Part shown: positions 1 through 8,489 of the stretch, in pieces
Numbering within the stretch: position 1 is the stretch's first letter
How the letters are laid out: every line of letters starts with the position of its first letter
Assembly: GCF_001902295.1 (NCBI RefSeq)
Contig: NZ_CP018335.1
Location: 3,286,001 to 3,350,000, forward strand
Source of the DNA: Clostridium kluyveri
GTDB taxonomy: Bacteria; Bacillota; Clostridia; Clostridiales; Clostridiaceae
Direction of reading: 5' to 3'
Length of the DNA stretch: 64,000 nt
Notes under the pieces: generated by a model
Database searches by the model: none
Told to the model about the DNA's origin: nothing
What the model saw: the letters and a program-made list of their open reading frames with translations, nothing else
Translations under genes and position numbers: made by a program

Positions 1-1
1 T

Positions 2-190
2 TTTAATGTCCTAATAAGTATGATTTTAGGTTCACTTATCACTGGAATATTAATATTTTCCACCATACAGCTCCATATACCTTTTCATATAATATTACCT
101 TTAATTATTATAATATTTTCAATTACAGATATTGTATTATATAAAATAATAACTACAAAAGGAGTTGCTCTTTATAAAAATATTGAATGA
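2..190 (+). CDS. C-terminal end of a membrane protein (partial at window edge)
   Basis: The window opens inside a reading frame that runs to a TGA at 188-190. The 62 visible residues form two strongly hydrophobic segments separated by a short turn (IQLHIPFH) and end in a polar tail (KNIE). This looks like the last two membrane helices of a polytopic protein such as a transporter permease, but no family-specific motif is visible. The gene converges with the DUF554 gene on the other strand. The 5' part lies outside the window, so length and function cannot be judged. Confidence 0.55.
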   Translation, partial: FNVLISMILGSLITGILIFSTIQLHIPFHIILPLIIIIFSITDIVLYKIITTKGVALYKNIE

Positions 191-195
191 AAAAC

Positions 196-218
196 AGGCA
201 CTGGTAATACCAGTGCCT
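196..218 (-). terminator. Hairpin terminator between convergent genes
   Basis: A perfect 10-bp stem (AGGCACTGGT / ACCAGTGCCT) surrounds a 3-nt AAT loop. Read on the minus strand it is followed at once by GTTTTT, so it best serves the DUF554 gene. On the plus strand the following bases are not T-rich until about 15 nt later. Confidence 0.75.
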
Positions 219-359
219 ATAAGGCAATAATGCGTTTTTAAGGGGTATAACATTATTCTATTTTTACTGTAAGCTTTATTCTTACATGATTACATTTTAT
301 AAACTATTTATGACAATATAGTGTCATATTAATTAATATTTTATAAAGGTAAAATTTAA

Positions 360-1049
360 TTACTGCACTAAATTTAAAATTGCTTGATAAAAAATTGGAA
401 TAAATATGGCGGGAAGCAAATTAGCAACTTTTATTTTTACTATGCCTAACAAATTAAATCCAAGTCCTATTATTAAAAGACTTCCCACTGCAGTCATATC
501 CGTAATCACAGATTGAATTAAAATTGTTTTTAATCCAAAGGCAGCAATAGTTATAATTCCCTGATAAATCAAAACAGAAATAGAAGAGATCATCACACCA
601 ATACCTAGAGAAGAAGAAAAAATTATTGATGTTATACCATCTAACATGGATTTTGCAAAAAGTATTTTATTATTCCCTTCAAGTCCACTTTCAAGTGATC
701 CCACTATGGCCATTGAGCCCACACAGAATAAGAGACTTGCAGTAACAAAACCCTCTGAAATTTTTACATTCTTGTTCTTAAATTTATCTTCAATTTTATT
801 TCCAAGCCTTTCAATACTATTATCAATATCTATAATTTCTCCTATAAATCCTCCTATAACCATAGAAGTTATAATTAATACAACATTAGAACTTTTAGCA
901 ACTCCTAATATTCCTATGTAAATTACACAAAGTGATACCCCCTGAATAATCGTATTACTTACTTTTTCAGATACACCTCCTTTAAATAAGAGTCCAACTA
1001 AACTACCTCCAACAATAGCTATAAAATTTACAATGGTTCCGATTAACAC
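360..1049 (-). CDS. DUF554 family membrane protein (YdfK/YqgA-like)
   Basis: The 229-residue protein is hydrophobic throughout, with about six to seven membrane segments. It shows the family hallmarks: the N-terminal GTIVNFIAIVGGSLVGLLF segment, the GGFIGE turn near residue 70, and the ASLLFCVGSMAIVGSLESG segment near residue 105. Length is normal for DUF554 proteins, whose function is unknown; they are integral membrane proteins of many Firmicutes. The start is a GTG preceded by a GAGGGGG ribosome binding site. It is monocistronic and ends before a hairpin terminator. The family call is firm; the role is not known. Confidence 0.88.
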   Translation of the reverse strand: MLIGTIVNFIAIVGGSLVGLLFKGGVSEKVSNTIIQGVSLCVIYIGILGVAKSSNVVLIITSMVIGGFIGEIIDIDNSIERLGNKIEDKFKNKNVKISEGFVTASLLFCVGSMAIVGSLESGLEGNNKILFAKSMLDGITSIIFSSSLGIGVMISSISVLIYQGIITIAAFGLKTILIQSVITDMTAVGSLLIIGLGFNLLGIVKIKVANLLPAIFIPIFYQAILNLVQ

Positions 1050-1182
1050 CCAATATCCCCCTCTCTGAATTTATTAAATAAATCAATCCTGAAAATTATA
1101 TCATACACTCCATATTTTAGATATATTTTTACAAAATAAAAAGAGACAAGCCTAAAGCTTACCTCTTTCAAGTAACACCATA

Positions 1183-2895
1183 TCATATTTTAAACTTTTG
1201 TACTATCTGGTTGAGATTTTGTGTAACTTCTGACTGACTCTGGGCTGTTAATGCTACCTGCTCTATTTCTCTTGTGGTTCCATTTATTCTATCCCTTATC
1301 ATTTCTATACTTTCACTAGATTTTTGGGCGGTTGATGCCATATTTTGTACTGCATCACTTACTTGATTTATTGTAGCTGCAAGTTCCTCGGACATAGATG
1401 CTATATCTTCAGACATCTTATTTACAAAATCAGAATCATTGTAATATTTATTCCCTATATTTTCTAGTTCTATAAACTGAGAATTTACATTTTCATTTAT
1501 AAATTTCAATACTTGATTCCCGTTTTTAGATAGATTTTTAAAGGCCTCCTGAACTTTTACAATGGTATTTTGAATACCTGTTACTGCCTGGGAAGATTGT
1601 TCTGCAAGCTTTCGTACTTCTTCTGCAACCACCGCAAAACCTCTTCCCTGTTCTCCTGCCCTGGCTGCTTCTATAGCTGCATTTAAAGCAAGTAAATTTG
1701 TCTGTTCTGCTATACCCAAAATAGTGTCTGCCATAACCCTTATGTCATCTACTACTTTTCCATCTTTAATTGATTGTACCATATTTTCCCTATTTTCTTT
1801 ATATAGATTTCTCACTTCTTCAAGAGATGCCTTACCATTTTCTTGCACTTCCACAGCTCTTTGTTTAGATTGATTGGCATTATTACTCCCCTCTGTAGCT
1901 TTTTCAGATAATTCATTTATACTAGAATCCACTTCTTCTACAGAAGCAGTTATCTCTTCTGAAGAAGCACTTGTCTCCTGAATTCCACCGTATATATTAT
2001 TTACTTCATTATCTATATCCCTAATTTTTGTGGATACCTCTTCTATAGTTGCATAAAGTTGTTCGCTAGACGCGCTCATATCCTGAGTATTTTCTATAAT
2101 AGTCCTAAGGAGATGATTCACATTGTCCTGTGCTGTATTTAATGCAACTCCTATATCAGCAAACTCACCACCTTTTTTTATAACTATAGGTGTAGAAAAA
2201 TCATATACAGCCAATCTCTGGGCAAGAAATTTTATTTTCATCAAAGAGCCTATGACATCAATTGACATAGCTGTGCCGAGGCCCACAGCAATCAATAATC
2301 CTATGATAATTAATACTATCATAATTTTATTTGTCCTTGCATATGTTGAATTAGTATCTAAATTAAATTCCTTCGCCTGATTAAGATTCTTAGTTATAAG
2401 TTTATCTAGATTGGAAATCATCAAATCTGTTGTAAGAAGAAACTGCTTATATTGTTCACCTGCTTTTTCCAAATTTCCTTCATCCACAAATCCTATAATA
2501 TTTTCCTTTAAGGATTTATAAGTTTTAAACTGTGATTTATATGTATTCCATATCTGTTTTTGCGTTTCATTCATTGAAAGCTTTTCATAAGATACTACAT
2601 ATTTTTCAGTTTCATTATCATTAGTCTCAATATCATTTTTCAAATAACTTTTTCTAGATTCATCTTTTACATAGATAAGTTCTATAATATCACTTTTAGA
2701 TGCAATTAAATTTTTATTCATATCTGTTAATATATATGTACCAATCAGCTCGTTGTTATACATACTCTTAGAATTCATATTCATTGTTTTTAAAGAAAGC
2801 GTTCCTATAATACCAACTACCCCTATTAACACAGCTACAATAATAAATGATACGATTACTTTTACTTTTATTTTAAGATTTCTTAAAAAGTTCAT
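1183..2895 (-). CDS. Methyl-accepting chemotaxis protein
   Basis: A 570-residue transmembrane chemoreceptor that would sense a ligand outside the cell and control CheA. Order of parts: N-terminal membrane segment (about 10-30), four-helix-bundle periplasm-type sensor (about 35-185), second membrane segment (about 190-212), HAMP linker (about 213-270), and a long cytoplasmic coiled coil. The conserved signalling hairpin around residues 395-435 reads QTNLLALNAAIEAARAGEQG followed by RGFAVVAEEVRKLAEQS. The GGGGAGG ribosome binding site supports the chosen ATG. No chemotaxis genes are adjacent, so it is an orphan receptor. The ligand cannot be predicted from the variable sensor. Confidence 0.95.
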   Translation of the reverse strand: MNFLRNLKIKVKVIVSFIIVAVLIGVVGIIGTLSLKTMNMNSKSMYNNELIGTYILTDMNKNLIASKSDIIELIYVKDESRKSYLKNDIETNDNETEKYVVSYEKLSMNETQKQIWNTYKSQFKTYKSLKENIIGFVDEGNLEKAGEQYKQFLLTTDLMISNLDKLITKNLNQAKEFNLDTNSTYARTNKIMIVLIIIGLLIAVGLGTAMSIDVIGSLMKIKFLAQRLAVYDFSTPIVIKKGGEFADIGVALNTAQDNVNHLLRTIIENTQDMSASSEQLYATIEEVSTKIRDIDNEVNNIYGGIQETSASSEEITASVEEVDSSINELSEKATEGSNNANQSKQRAVEVQENGKASLEEVRNLYKENRENMVQSIKDGKVVDDIRVMADTILGIAEQTNLLALNAAIEAARAGEQGRGFAVVAEEVRKLAEQSSQAVTGIQNTIVKVQEAFKNLSKNGNQVLKFINENVNSQFIELENIGNKYYNDSDFVNKMSEDIASMSEELAATINQVSDAVQNMASTAQKSSESIEMIRDRINGTTREIEQVALTAQSQSEVTQNLNQIVQKFKI

Positions 2896-3054
2896 TATAT
2901 TTCCTCCCCAATTTACATGTTTAAATTTTATAAGAACATTTCATATACTTACCCCTATAATCACATTTCTAGCCTTGACATTAATATAATCCCCCTTTTA
3001 AAATTTGTTATGATTTGTTTCAAATTTTATATATGATAGTTATTTCGTCCAAAA

Positions 3055-4755
3055 CTATAATTTATTTCTACAAAATTTTGTAGTTATCAGTAAATCTTCT
3101 AATTCTTTTTGTGAAAGAGGTTTGCTGAAATAATAACCTTGAATTATATTACAGCCTAAATTATTAAGAATATCTACTTGTTCCTTAGTCTCTACGCCTT
3201 CCACGATTATTTTGCAATTTAAAGATTTCGATAAATCAACTATACTTCTAATTAAAATCTTATTTTTTTCATACTGTATATTATCTACAAATAATTTATC
3301 TATTTTTAATGTACTTACAGGCAGTGAAACTAAATAACTTAAGGAGGAATACCTTGTCCCAAAATCGTCAAGGGCAATATTTATATTGCTTTCAACAAGC
3401 TGATTAAATACTTTTATACTATTATCAGACATTTCTAATAAAGTCCCCTCTGTTATTTCTAATTCGAGTAAAGAAGGAGGAACATCATATTTTGTACAAA
3501 AGACTAATACCTTATTCTTAAAGTCACTCTTCTTTAATTGAATAGGAGATATATTTACAGCAACTCTATCTAATCGAATTCCCCTTTTTTCCCATTTATG
3601 TATTGTACATATTACTTTATCTAAAATCCAATTTCCTATTTCAATTATATATCCATTTTTTTCCGCAATAGGTATGAATTCTTCTGGAGAAACCCTTCCT
3701 AGTTTTTTATTATTCCATCTTAACAGAGCCTCGACCCCTACAATTTTATTGTTTAAGATATCAACTTGTGGTTGATAATAAACTTCTAACTCGTTACCGA
3801 GAATGGAATTTCTTAATTCATTTTCTATTGAAATTTTTCTGCAATAAATATCAAATACTTGTTTATCAAAAAAAGCATATGGATTTTTCCCCTTTTCTTT
3901 AGAACTGTTCATTGCAAAATAACAATATCTTAATAATTCATGACCTTCTGAACCATGCTCAGGGAAAATTGATATTCCTATATTGACTTCTATATAAACT
4001 TTGTGATCCATTATTTTGAAAGGTTCTTGAAAACATCTATGTATTTTATTACATATTTTCTTAACATCCTTTATGGTATTGAATTTAGAAACTAATACTG
4101 CAAATTCATCTTCTCCCATTTTCCCTAATTCACTATATTTATCAAGGATTCTAATGATTGATTGAGAAAATAACATTAAAATTATATTCCCTATATTGTA
4201 ACCAAAAATAGCATTTAAGCTTTTAAAATTATCAATATTAATATAGATAATCGCTGCCCTGCTATTATGTAGTTTGGCTATATTTAAGGAATACTCTATT
4301 CTTTTTAGAAAAAATGCTCTATTAGGTATCTTAGTGCTCTCATCCCAATTTTTGATTAATTTGTTTTCACTAATTTCTGACATTATGCCGGAAAATAATC
4401 TACAACATTCAGATTCACTTTTTGATATTTTGCCTTTAATTAGAACCCAAGCTAAATTTTTATTTTTCAATCTGAAAGCACTTTGATAAAGTGGTTCATT
4501 CCCATTAATGTACTCATATAGTTCTTTCATTACTAATGCTTTATCTTTCCCATAAGCTATATTATCAATAAATTCATACATAGTTGTTATGCCCAATAAA
4601 TCATTTCCCACAATTTTCTTGATCTTTTCAGATATGAATATTTTACCGGTATCTATATTCCATTCCCATATACCATAATCTGCGCCATTTAATGCACGTC
4701 TACAAATTTTATCACATTCTATTTTTGGGGGATAATATTTCTTAAGTTTATCCAT
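3055..4755 (-). CDS. PAS-like / degenerate GGDEF / EAL protein (c-di-GMP phosphodiesterase candidate)
   Basis: 566 residues. A PAS-like sensor (about 20-130) precedes a GGDEF domain (about 140-300) and an EAL domain (about 310-555). The cyclase signature is GEDEF (214-218), with Glu in place of the second Gly, so cyclase activity is doubtful. The EAL domain keeps its expected catalytic set: EALLRW (342-347), Asn401, Glu433, the Asp pair at 463-464, Lys483, Glu519 and Gln539. Loop 6 reads DDFGTRYSSL where DDFGTGYSSL is usual. The likely role is a soluble phosphodiesterase that hydrolyses c-di-GMP, with the GGDEF part regulatory. No membrane segments are seen. The AAAGGATG ribosome binding site supports the start. 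It follows the chemoreceptor gene's promoter region, and both are on the minus strand. Confidence 0.93.
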   Translation of the reverse strand: MDKLKKYYPPKIECDKICRRALNGADYGIWEWNIDTGKIFISEKIKKIVGNDLLGITTMYEFIDNIAYGKDKALVMKELYEYINGNEPLYQSAFRLKNKNLAWVLIKGKISKSESECCRLFSGIMSEISENKLIKNWDESTKIPNRAFFLKRIEYSLNIAKLHNSRAAIIYINIDNFKSLNAIFGYNIGNIILMLFSQSIIRILDKYSELGKMGEDEFAVLVSKFNTIKDVKKICNKIHRCFQEPFKIMDHKVYIEVNIGISIFPEHGSEGHELLRYCYFAMNSSKEKGKNPYAFFDKQVFDIYCRKISIENELRNSILGNELEVYYQPQVDILNNKIVGVEALLRWNNKKLGRVSPEEFIPIAEKNGYIIEIGNWILDKVICTIHKWEKRGIRLDRVAVNISPIQLKKSDFKNKVLVFCTKYDVPPSLLELEITEGTLLEMSDNSIKVFNQLVESNINIALDDFGTRYSSLSYLVSLPVSTLKIDKLFVDNIQYEKNKILIRSIVDLSKSLNCKIIVEGVETKEQVDILNNLGCNIIQGYYFSKPLSQKELEDLLITTKFCRNKL

Positions 4756-5204
4756 ATTGACATCCTTTTATCTTTCTTAATATTAAAATATTAAATTATG
4801 CTTATATAAGGCAACTTAAATTTCCTATATTCTACATTTCCATCATTTATTAAAATATCAATTGACACAAAATAAATATTATGTACTATTTAGAATATAT
4901 ATGCATAATTTTACTAGTTATAATATTACATTTTTATAAAAAACATAAAATATATTATCAAAATAATTTATTTTTTAGTTCAAAATGACAAATTATTATA
5001 CAATGTTTGCATTTTTTTACAAAATGTATTATAATTAAATTATACATAATATTTATTTTGTATTATTGTTATGGTATAAATATACTTTTTTTATAAAAAC
5101 ACTATTAGTTATATTATTTAAAGTCATTAAAACATACTGATTAAATCCTATATCTAGGCTTGTAAAATTCAATTAACATGCTAAAAATTATCATAATAAA
5201 AACG
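4756..5204. other. AT-rich intergenic stretch, no gene seen
   Basis: About 450 bases upstream of the GGDEF/EAL gene are very AT-rich with no convincing reading frame, RNA or repeat. The part nearest 4756 presumably holds the promoter of the minus-strand GGDEF/EAL gene. I see no riboswitch motif here. Confidence 0.5.
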
Positions 5205-5207
5205 AAA

Positions 5208-5232
5208 GCTCTGGAATCAACCAGAGCCTTTT
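5208..5232 (-). terminator. Bidirectional hairpin downstream of azlCD
   Basis: GCTCTGG and CCAGAGC pair around a 6-nt loop. On the plus strand CTTTT follows, on the minus strand CTTTCGTTTTTA follows. The only transcripts reaching it are from the minus-strand azlC-azlD operon. Confidence 0.6.
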
Positions 5233-5349
5233 ATCTAAAAGTTTCTCACTAGTATAAATCATACTTTAATTTCATCTTGTATACTATATTATATACTGTA
5301 CTTTTATAAATAGTTACAATTTTACTACAAATTCTTAAAATAAATTTAT

Positions 5350-5440
5350 TTTTATCCGAAAACTAAAAATGGTAAATTCACTCATCTTCTTCAAAATGGA
5401 ATAAACTTCACCTGAACCTTGGAATCACTTGATTTAGAAG
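5350..5440 (-). repeat. Family 1 repeat, copy D (internally deleted)
   Basis: On the minus strand this starts with the family signature TCAAGTGATTCCAAGGTTCA and ends with TTCGGATAAAA, exactly like the full copies near 7.6, 16.3 and 20.7 kb. The 3' half of the first hairpin and the start of the second domain are missing, leaving about 90 nt. It lies just downstream of the azlD stop codon. Confidence 0.7.
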
Positions 5441-5469
5441 TTAGTCTTATAAACCTCTATTATTTAAAA

Positions 5470-5805
5470 TCATATGAATATCATTTGTACAGCAATCATA
5501 TATACAATTGTTCCACTCAATATACTGATTAAATTATTACGCTTCCATATATGTAAGATTGCCACTGTAATAATTCCAATGGCTTCTGGAATCCCAAAAG
5601 GGAATGTATGTAAACTAACATTTCTCAAACAGTAAATTATAAGCATAGCCATAATAGCGGGGGGTAAATAATTTCCTATATATAATATATATTTAGGTGT
5701 TACCTTATCTTTTCCCCAAAAAATAAATGGCATCAATCTTGTCCCAAACGTAATAACTGCCATAAGCAATATTGCCACTACAGTATATTCATTGTTAATA
5801 TTCAT
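5470..5805 (-). CDS. azlD: AzlD family branched-chain amino acid transport protein
   Basis: A 111-residue protein with four hydrophobic segments and the AzlD-type motif TRLMPFIFW near residue 22. AzlD is the small subunit that pairs with AzlC in the membrane for export of branched-chain amino acids. Length fits the family. The start overlaps the 3' end of azlC by 11 bases, which implies translational coupling. The operon is transcribed away from the XRE-cupin regulator. Confidence 0.92.
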   Translation of the reverse strand: MNINNEYTVVAILLMAVITFGTRLMPFIFWGKDKVTPKYILYIGNYLPPAIMAMLIIYCLRNVSLHTFPFGIPEAIGIITVAILHIWKRNNLISILSGTIVYMIAVQMIFI

Positions 5806-6511
5806 TTAAACCACCTTCATTCTGTTCAAAATTTTTCCCATCTATTTGTTTGTGAAATATAGTGAGGGTTAAAAGTATAATTAACATGGAAGGAAGAATT
5901 AAATTATTATTGCCGAATATTAAAATTGAAAAAATAGCAGAACAAATTCCAATTAATGCTGGAGCATGAGTTTTATAAGTACGCCATTGTTCTATAAAGA
6001 TTACCACAAATAAGGCTGTCATTGCAAAATCAATTCCCTTGGTATTAAATTTTATCAATGAACCTGCAAGTGAGCCAACAATTGTACCTATTATCCAGTA
6101 TATTTGATTAAAGAAAGCAATACAAAATAAAAAACTATTACTATTAATGCCCTCAGGGGATTTTGTGGAACACAATAAAGAATATGTTTCATCCGTAAGC
6201 GAAAAAATCATATACATTTTTTTCTTTCCCATATCTTTAAACTTATCTATAAATGATAATCCATAAAAAACATGTCTAATATTTACAAATAAAGTCATCA
6301 ACGCTATTTGTATAAAACCTACTCCACTTGTTAACAAATTAATAGCTATAAATTGCATAGAACCTGCATATACTGCTATACTCATAAAAATTGCCCACCA
6401 GAAATTATATCCAGATTTTTCAAACAACAATCCAAATGCTATACCCACTGAAAGATATCCTAACATAACTGGTATTGTGGCTAAAAATGCGGCTTTAATT
6501 ACTTTTTTCAT
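5795..6511 (-). CDS. azlC: AzlC family branched-chain amino acid permease
   Basis: A 238-residue integral membrane protein with the AzlC signature GYLSVGIAFGLLFEKSGYN near the N-terminus and YAGSMQFIA near residue 50, plus conserved FVNIRHVFYGLSF around 85-97. It forms the large subunit of the AzlCD exporter. A longer frame opens 24 bases upstream, but the ATG at 6511 is preceded by AAAGGAGAT at correct spacing, so I place the start there (MKKVIK). azlD overlaps the end. The XRE-cupin gene lies divergently 120 bp away and is the likely regulator. Confidence 0.93.
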   Translation of the reverse strand: MKKVIKAAFLATIPVMLGYLSVGIAFGLLFEKSGYNFWWAIFMSIAVYAGSMQFIAINLLTSGVGFIQIALMTLFVNIRHVFYGLSFIDKFKDMGKKKMYMIFSLTDETYSLLCSTKSPEGINSNSFLFCIAFFNQIYWIIGTIVGSLAGSLIKFNTKGIDFAMTALFVVIFIEQWRTYKTHAPALIGICSAIFSILIFGNNNLILPSMLIILLTLTIFHKQIDGKNFEQNEGGLNEY

Positions 6512-6559
6512 ATAAGCATCTCCTTTTATCACCATTTATTATGTTATAATATAATAAAA

Positions 6560-6611
6560 TATGCTATTATATAATTATATTATAAATAATATTTTTTTAC
6601 AATATAGCATA
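6560..6611. promoter_or_regulatory. Inverted repeat between azlC and its divergent regulator
   Basis: TATGCTAT (6560-6567) and its exact reverse complement ATAGCATA (6604-6611) lie in the 120-bp divergent promoter region. By position this could be the operator of the XRE-cupin protein, acting on both genes. The spacing of 36 bp between arms is long, so the assignment is tentative. Confidence 0.4.
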
Positions 6612-6632
6612 ATTTTATTTAAGGAGATATTT

Positions 6633-7187
6633 ATGGAAGATATAAAATCAATAATTGGTATAAATTTAAAAAATATAAGAAAAAAAAGGCAGCTTACTTT
6701 GGAAATGCTTTCAAAACTTACTAATGTGAGCATAAGTATGTTAGGAGAAATAGAACGGGGAATTACAAATCCTACTATTACAGTACTGTGGAAAATAGCC
6801 GATGGTCTTAAAATCCCCTTCACAGATTTAATAAACGAAGAAAAACCCCCAATTTCTGTAGTTTATAATAGTGATGCTAAAACTATTATTAATGAATCAG
6901 GATTCAAATTGTTTTCATTATTTAATTTTGACCCTATAAAAAAAATAGAACTATACTATAAAATTTTAGAAGTTGGTTCGTCTTATGAATCCAAAGGTCA
7001 TACTGTTGGAATAGAAGAATATATAATGATTTGCGATGGAATAATGAATTTACAAATTGGCGATAAAAGCTATATTTTATCTAAAGGAGATTCAATTAAT
7101 TTTAAAGGAAATATATATCATCGCTATAAAAATGAAGGTGAATTACCATTGAGAGCATATATGCTTTTATATTATGGAGTTAATTAA
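6633..7187 (+). CDS. XRE family regulator with C-terminal cupin domain
   Basis: 185 residues. The N-terminal helix-turn-helix (about 5-62) reads LKNIRKKRQLTLEMLSKLT then SISMLGEIERG, a classic HTH_3 pattern. Residues 105-180 form a small cupin beta-barrel (HTVGIEEYIMICDG, LSKGDSINFKGNIYHRY). Proteins of this design often sense a small ligand through the cupin and regulate an adjacent transporter. The gene is divergent from azlCD. The ATG at 6633 follows AAGGAGAT at good spacing, so the upstream in-frame start at 6561 is rejected. The ligand is unknown, with branched-chain amino acids a guess from context. Confidence 0.9.
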   Translation: MEDIKSIIGINLKNIRKKRQLTLEMLSKLTNVSISMLGEIERGITNPTITVLWKIADGLKIPFTDLINEEKPPISVVYNSDAKTIINESGFKLFSLFNFDPIKKIELYYKILEVGSSYESKGHTVGIEEYIMICDGIMNLQIGDKSYILSKGDSINFKGNIYHRYKNEGELPLRAYMLLYYGVN

Positions 7188-7342
7188 ATGTTCTGATAAT
7201 TATTCATTTTGTTTCAAATATTATATATTTAATTAGATGATAGTCAATCCTTCTCCATATATTAGCTTATAACTATATTATTTATTATAATTACATATAC
7301 TAAGCTTATATTATAACAATTAAAATTAACGGAGGCGATAAA

Positions 7343-7567
7343 ATGTCTGATACTAGTAAAATGGTAAAACAGATTTTAAATAATCAGGAAAACTTTCAAA
7401 AAATACAGGAAAAAATCCAAGAAGATATTAATTTAATTAAAATACAACAGAAAGAACAGGAGGAAATATTATTTTCCCTCAAATCCACTTCACCGCAATT
7501 TTATAGTCCTCCTGCAGCTAATTTGACACATAAAAACTATTTTTACTCTATAGCCCCAAAACAATAG
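7343..7567 (+). CDS. Small coiled-coil protein, unknown function
   Basis: 74 residues with a strong ribosome binding site (CGGAGGCGATAAA-ATG). Residues 1-48 are charged and glutamine-rich with heptad-like spacing (NQENFQKIQEKIQEDINLI), predicting one long helix or coiled coil. The C-terminal 25 residues are Pro/Tyr-rich (PQFYSPPAAN). No domain is recognised and there is no signal peptide. A family 1 repeat follows directly. The ribosome binding site and codon use argue it is real. Confidence 0.7.
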   Translation: MSDTSKMVKQILNNQENFQKIQEKIQEDINLIKIQQKEQEEILFSLKSTSPQFYSPPAANLTHKNYFYSIAPKQ

Positions 7568-7581
7568 TAATATCAAATAAT

Positions 7582-7731
7582 TCAGAGGTTCAGCTGGAGT
7601 TTGCTATGGGGAAATGCTTATCTCCATCTGAACCTTCTGAACTTTAGAAGAACTTACCAAGGCGCGTGAACCCGCCTATCTCACATTTTAAAGAAGATGG
7701 AAGTGTTAGCTAATTCTAGCGTTCGGATAAA
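7582..7731 (+). repeat. Family 1 repeat, copy A (full length)
   Basis: Full copy of a structured element. GGTTCAGCTGGAG (7588-7600) pairs with CTCCATCTGAACC (7622-7634), and the stem base extends by TTCAG/CTGAA. The second domain holds GGCG and CGCC arms (near 7660-7675) and ends in TTCGGATAAAA. It lies 15 bp after the small coiled-coil gene on the same strand and is followed by a terminator-like hairpin, so it could be its 3' UTR or a separate RNA. Confidence 0.75.
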
Positions 7732-7760
7732 ATAGGAGAGTAATTATCTCTCCTATTGTT
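7729..7760. terminator. Terminator after repeat copy A
   Basis: AATAGGAGAG and CTCTCCTATT pair perfectly around TAATTAT, followed by GTTTAG on the plus strand and TATCC after TTT on the minus strand. It separates the plus-strand gene and repeat from the convergent flavodoxin gene. Confidence 0.7.
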
Positions 7761-7779
7761 TAGCTGCTGAAACATACTA

Positions 7780-8229
7780 TTAAAGCCTTAAAAGACTTTG
7801 TGCAAACTCTTTAGCTTTTTCAAAGTCATTATCATTAGGTCTGCCTTTTGCAATTCCCCCAAGTAATTTAAATGGGCCAAAAGTATCATAGCCTTTACAT
7901 GTAAAACTGCCAATAACTACAAAGTTTTTTTCTTTTAGTTTTTGTTCTGCCAATTCATTATATTTAATTCTTCCTTGTCCACTTGTAGAAAATACAAATG
8001 CTTTTTTATGAGACACAATTTTTAAGTTATCAATAAAATTAAGAATATTTTTATGTAATTTGCCATAATATATACCTGAGCCAAACCCTATCAAGTCATA
8101 TTCATTTAAAACATTTAAATTTACATCATTTATTTTTCTTATCTCTCCATTTAATACTTCCCCTATTACTTTACCTATTTTTTCAGTATTACCATGATGT
8201 ATGGATTCATATATTATTAAAGTTTTCAA
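7780..8229 (-). CDS. Flavodoxin family protein
   Basis: 149 residues, the length of a short-chain flavodoxin. The FMN phosphate loop near residue 10 reads SIHHGNTEKIG, and the FMN-ring loops are FGSGIYYGKLH (about 49-59) and FSTSGQGR (about 81-88). It would carry electrons through bound FMN in the cytoplasm, or act as a flavin-dependent oxidoreductase; the partner is unknown. Monocistronic, with an IS110 element directly upstream. The start ATG lacks a strong Shine-Dalgarno, and the IS may have replaced part of its original promoter region. Confidence 0.87.
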   Translation of the reverse strand: MKTLIIYESIHHGNTEKIGKVIGEVLNGEIRKINDVNLNVLNEYDLIGFGSGIYYGKLHKNILNFIDNLKIVSHKKAFVFSTSGQGRIKYNELAEQKLKEKNFVVIGSFTCKGYDTFGPFKLLGGIAKGRPNDNDFEKAKEFAQSLLRL

Positions 8230-8312
8230 ATTTATAACCTTGTATAATGAACATATAGTAAAAATTCATTATACTTTTCCTTTCTTAGAGATTTTTACTA
8301 TAATTATCATAA

Positions 8313-8480
8313 GACGCTGTGGATTAGTTTTATCACCTATAGCTGGACTATTTTAATTGAGGATCTAACCACTGTCTTATGCTTATCTGTTAATTAGTTA
8401 GATAACGCATGACGTTTTATATATAGCAAGGATACATTTGCATGAGATTTGTGGAACATGGCGTATAATACTATAAAGGA
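8313..8480 (+). ncRNA. Candidate bridge RNA leader of the IS110 element
   Basis: Known IS110 elements encode a bridge RNA in the non-coding end next to the transposase gene, with loops that pair to target and donor DNA. Here about 170 nt of non-coding leader precede the gene. TGTGG/ATTAG (8318-8327) can pair with CTAACCAC (8365-8372) to enclose a loop of about 37 nt, and TTATCT (8383-8388) pairs with AGATAA (8400-8405) around an 11-nt loop. This two-hairpin layout fits a bridge RNA; assignment of guide loops is not possible without the true element ends. Confidence 0.5.
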
Positions 8481-8489
8481 GTTGTTCTT

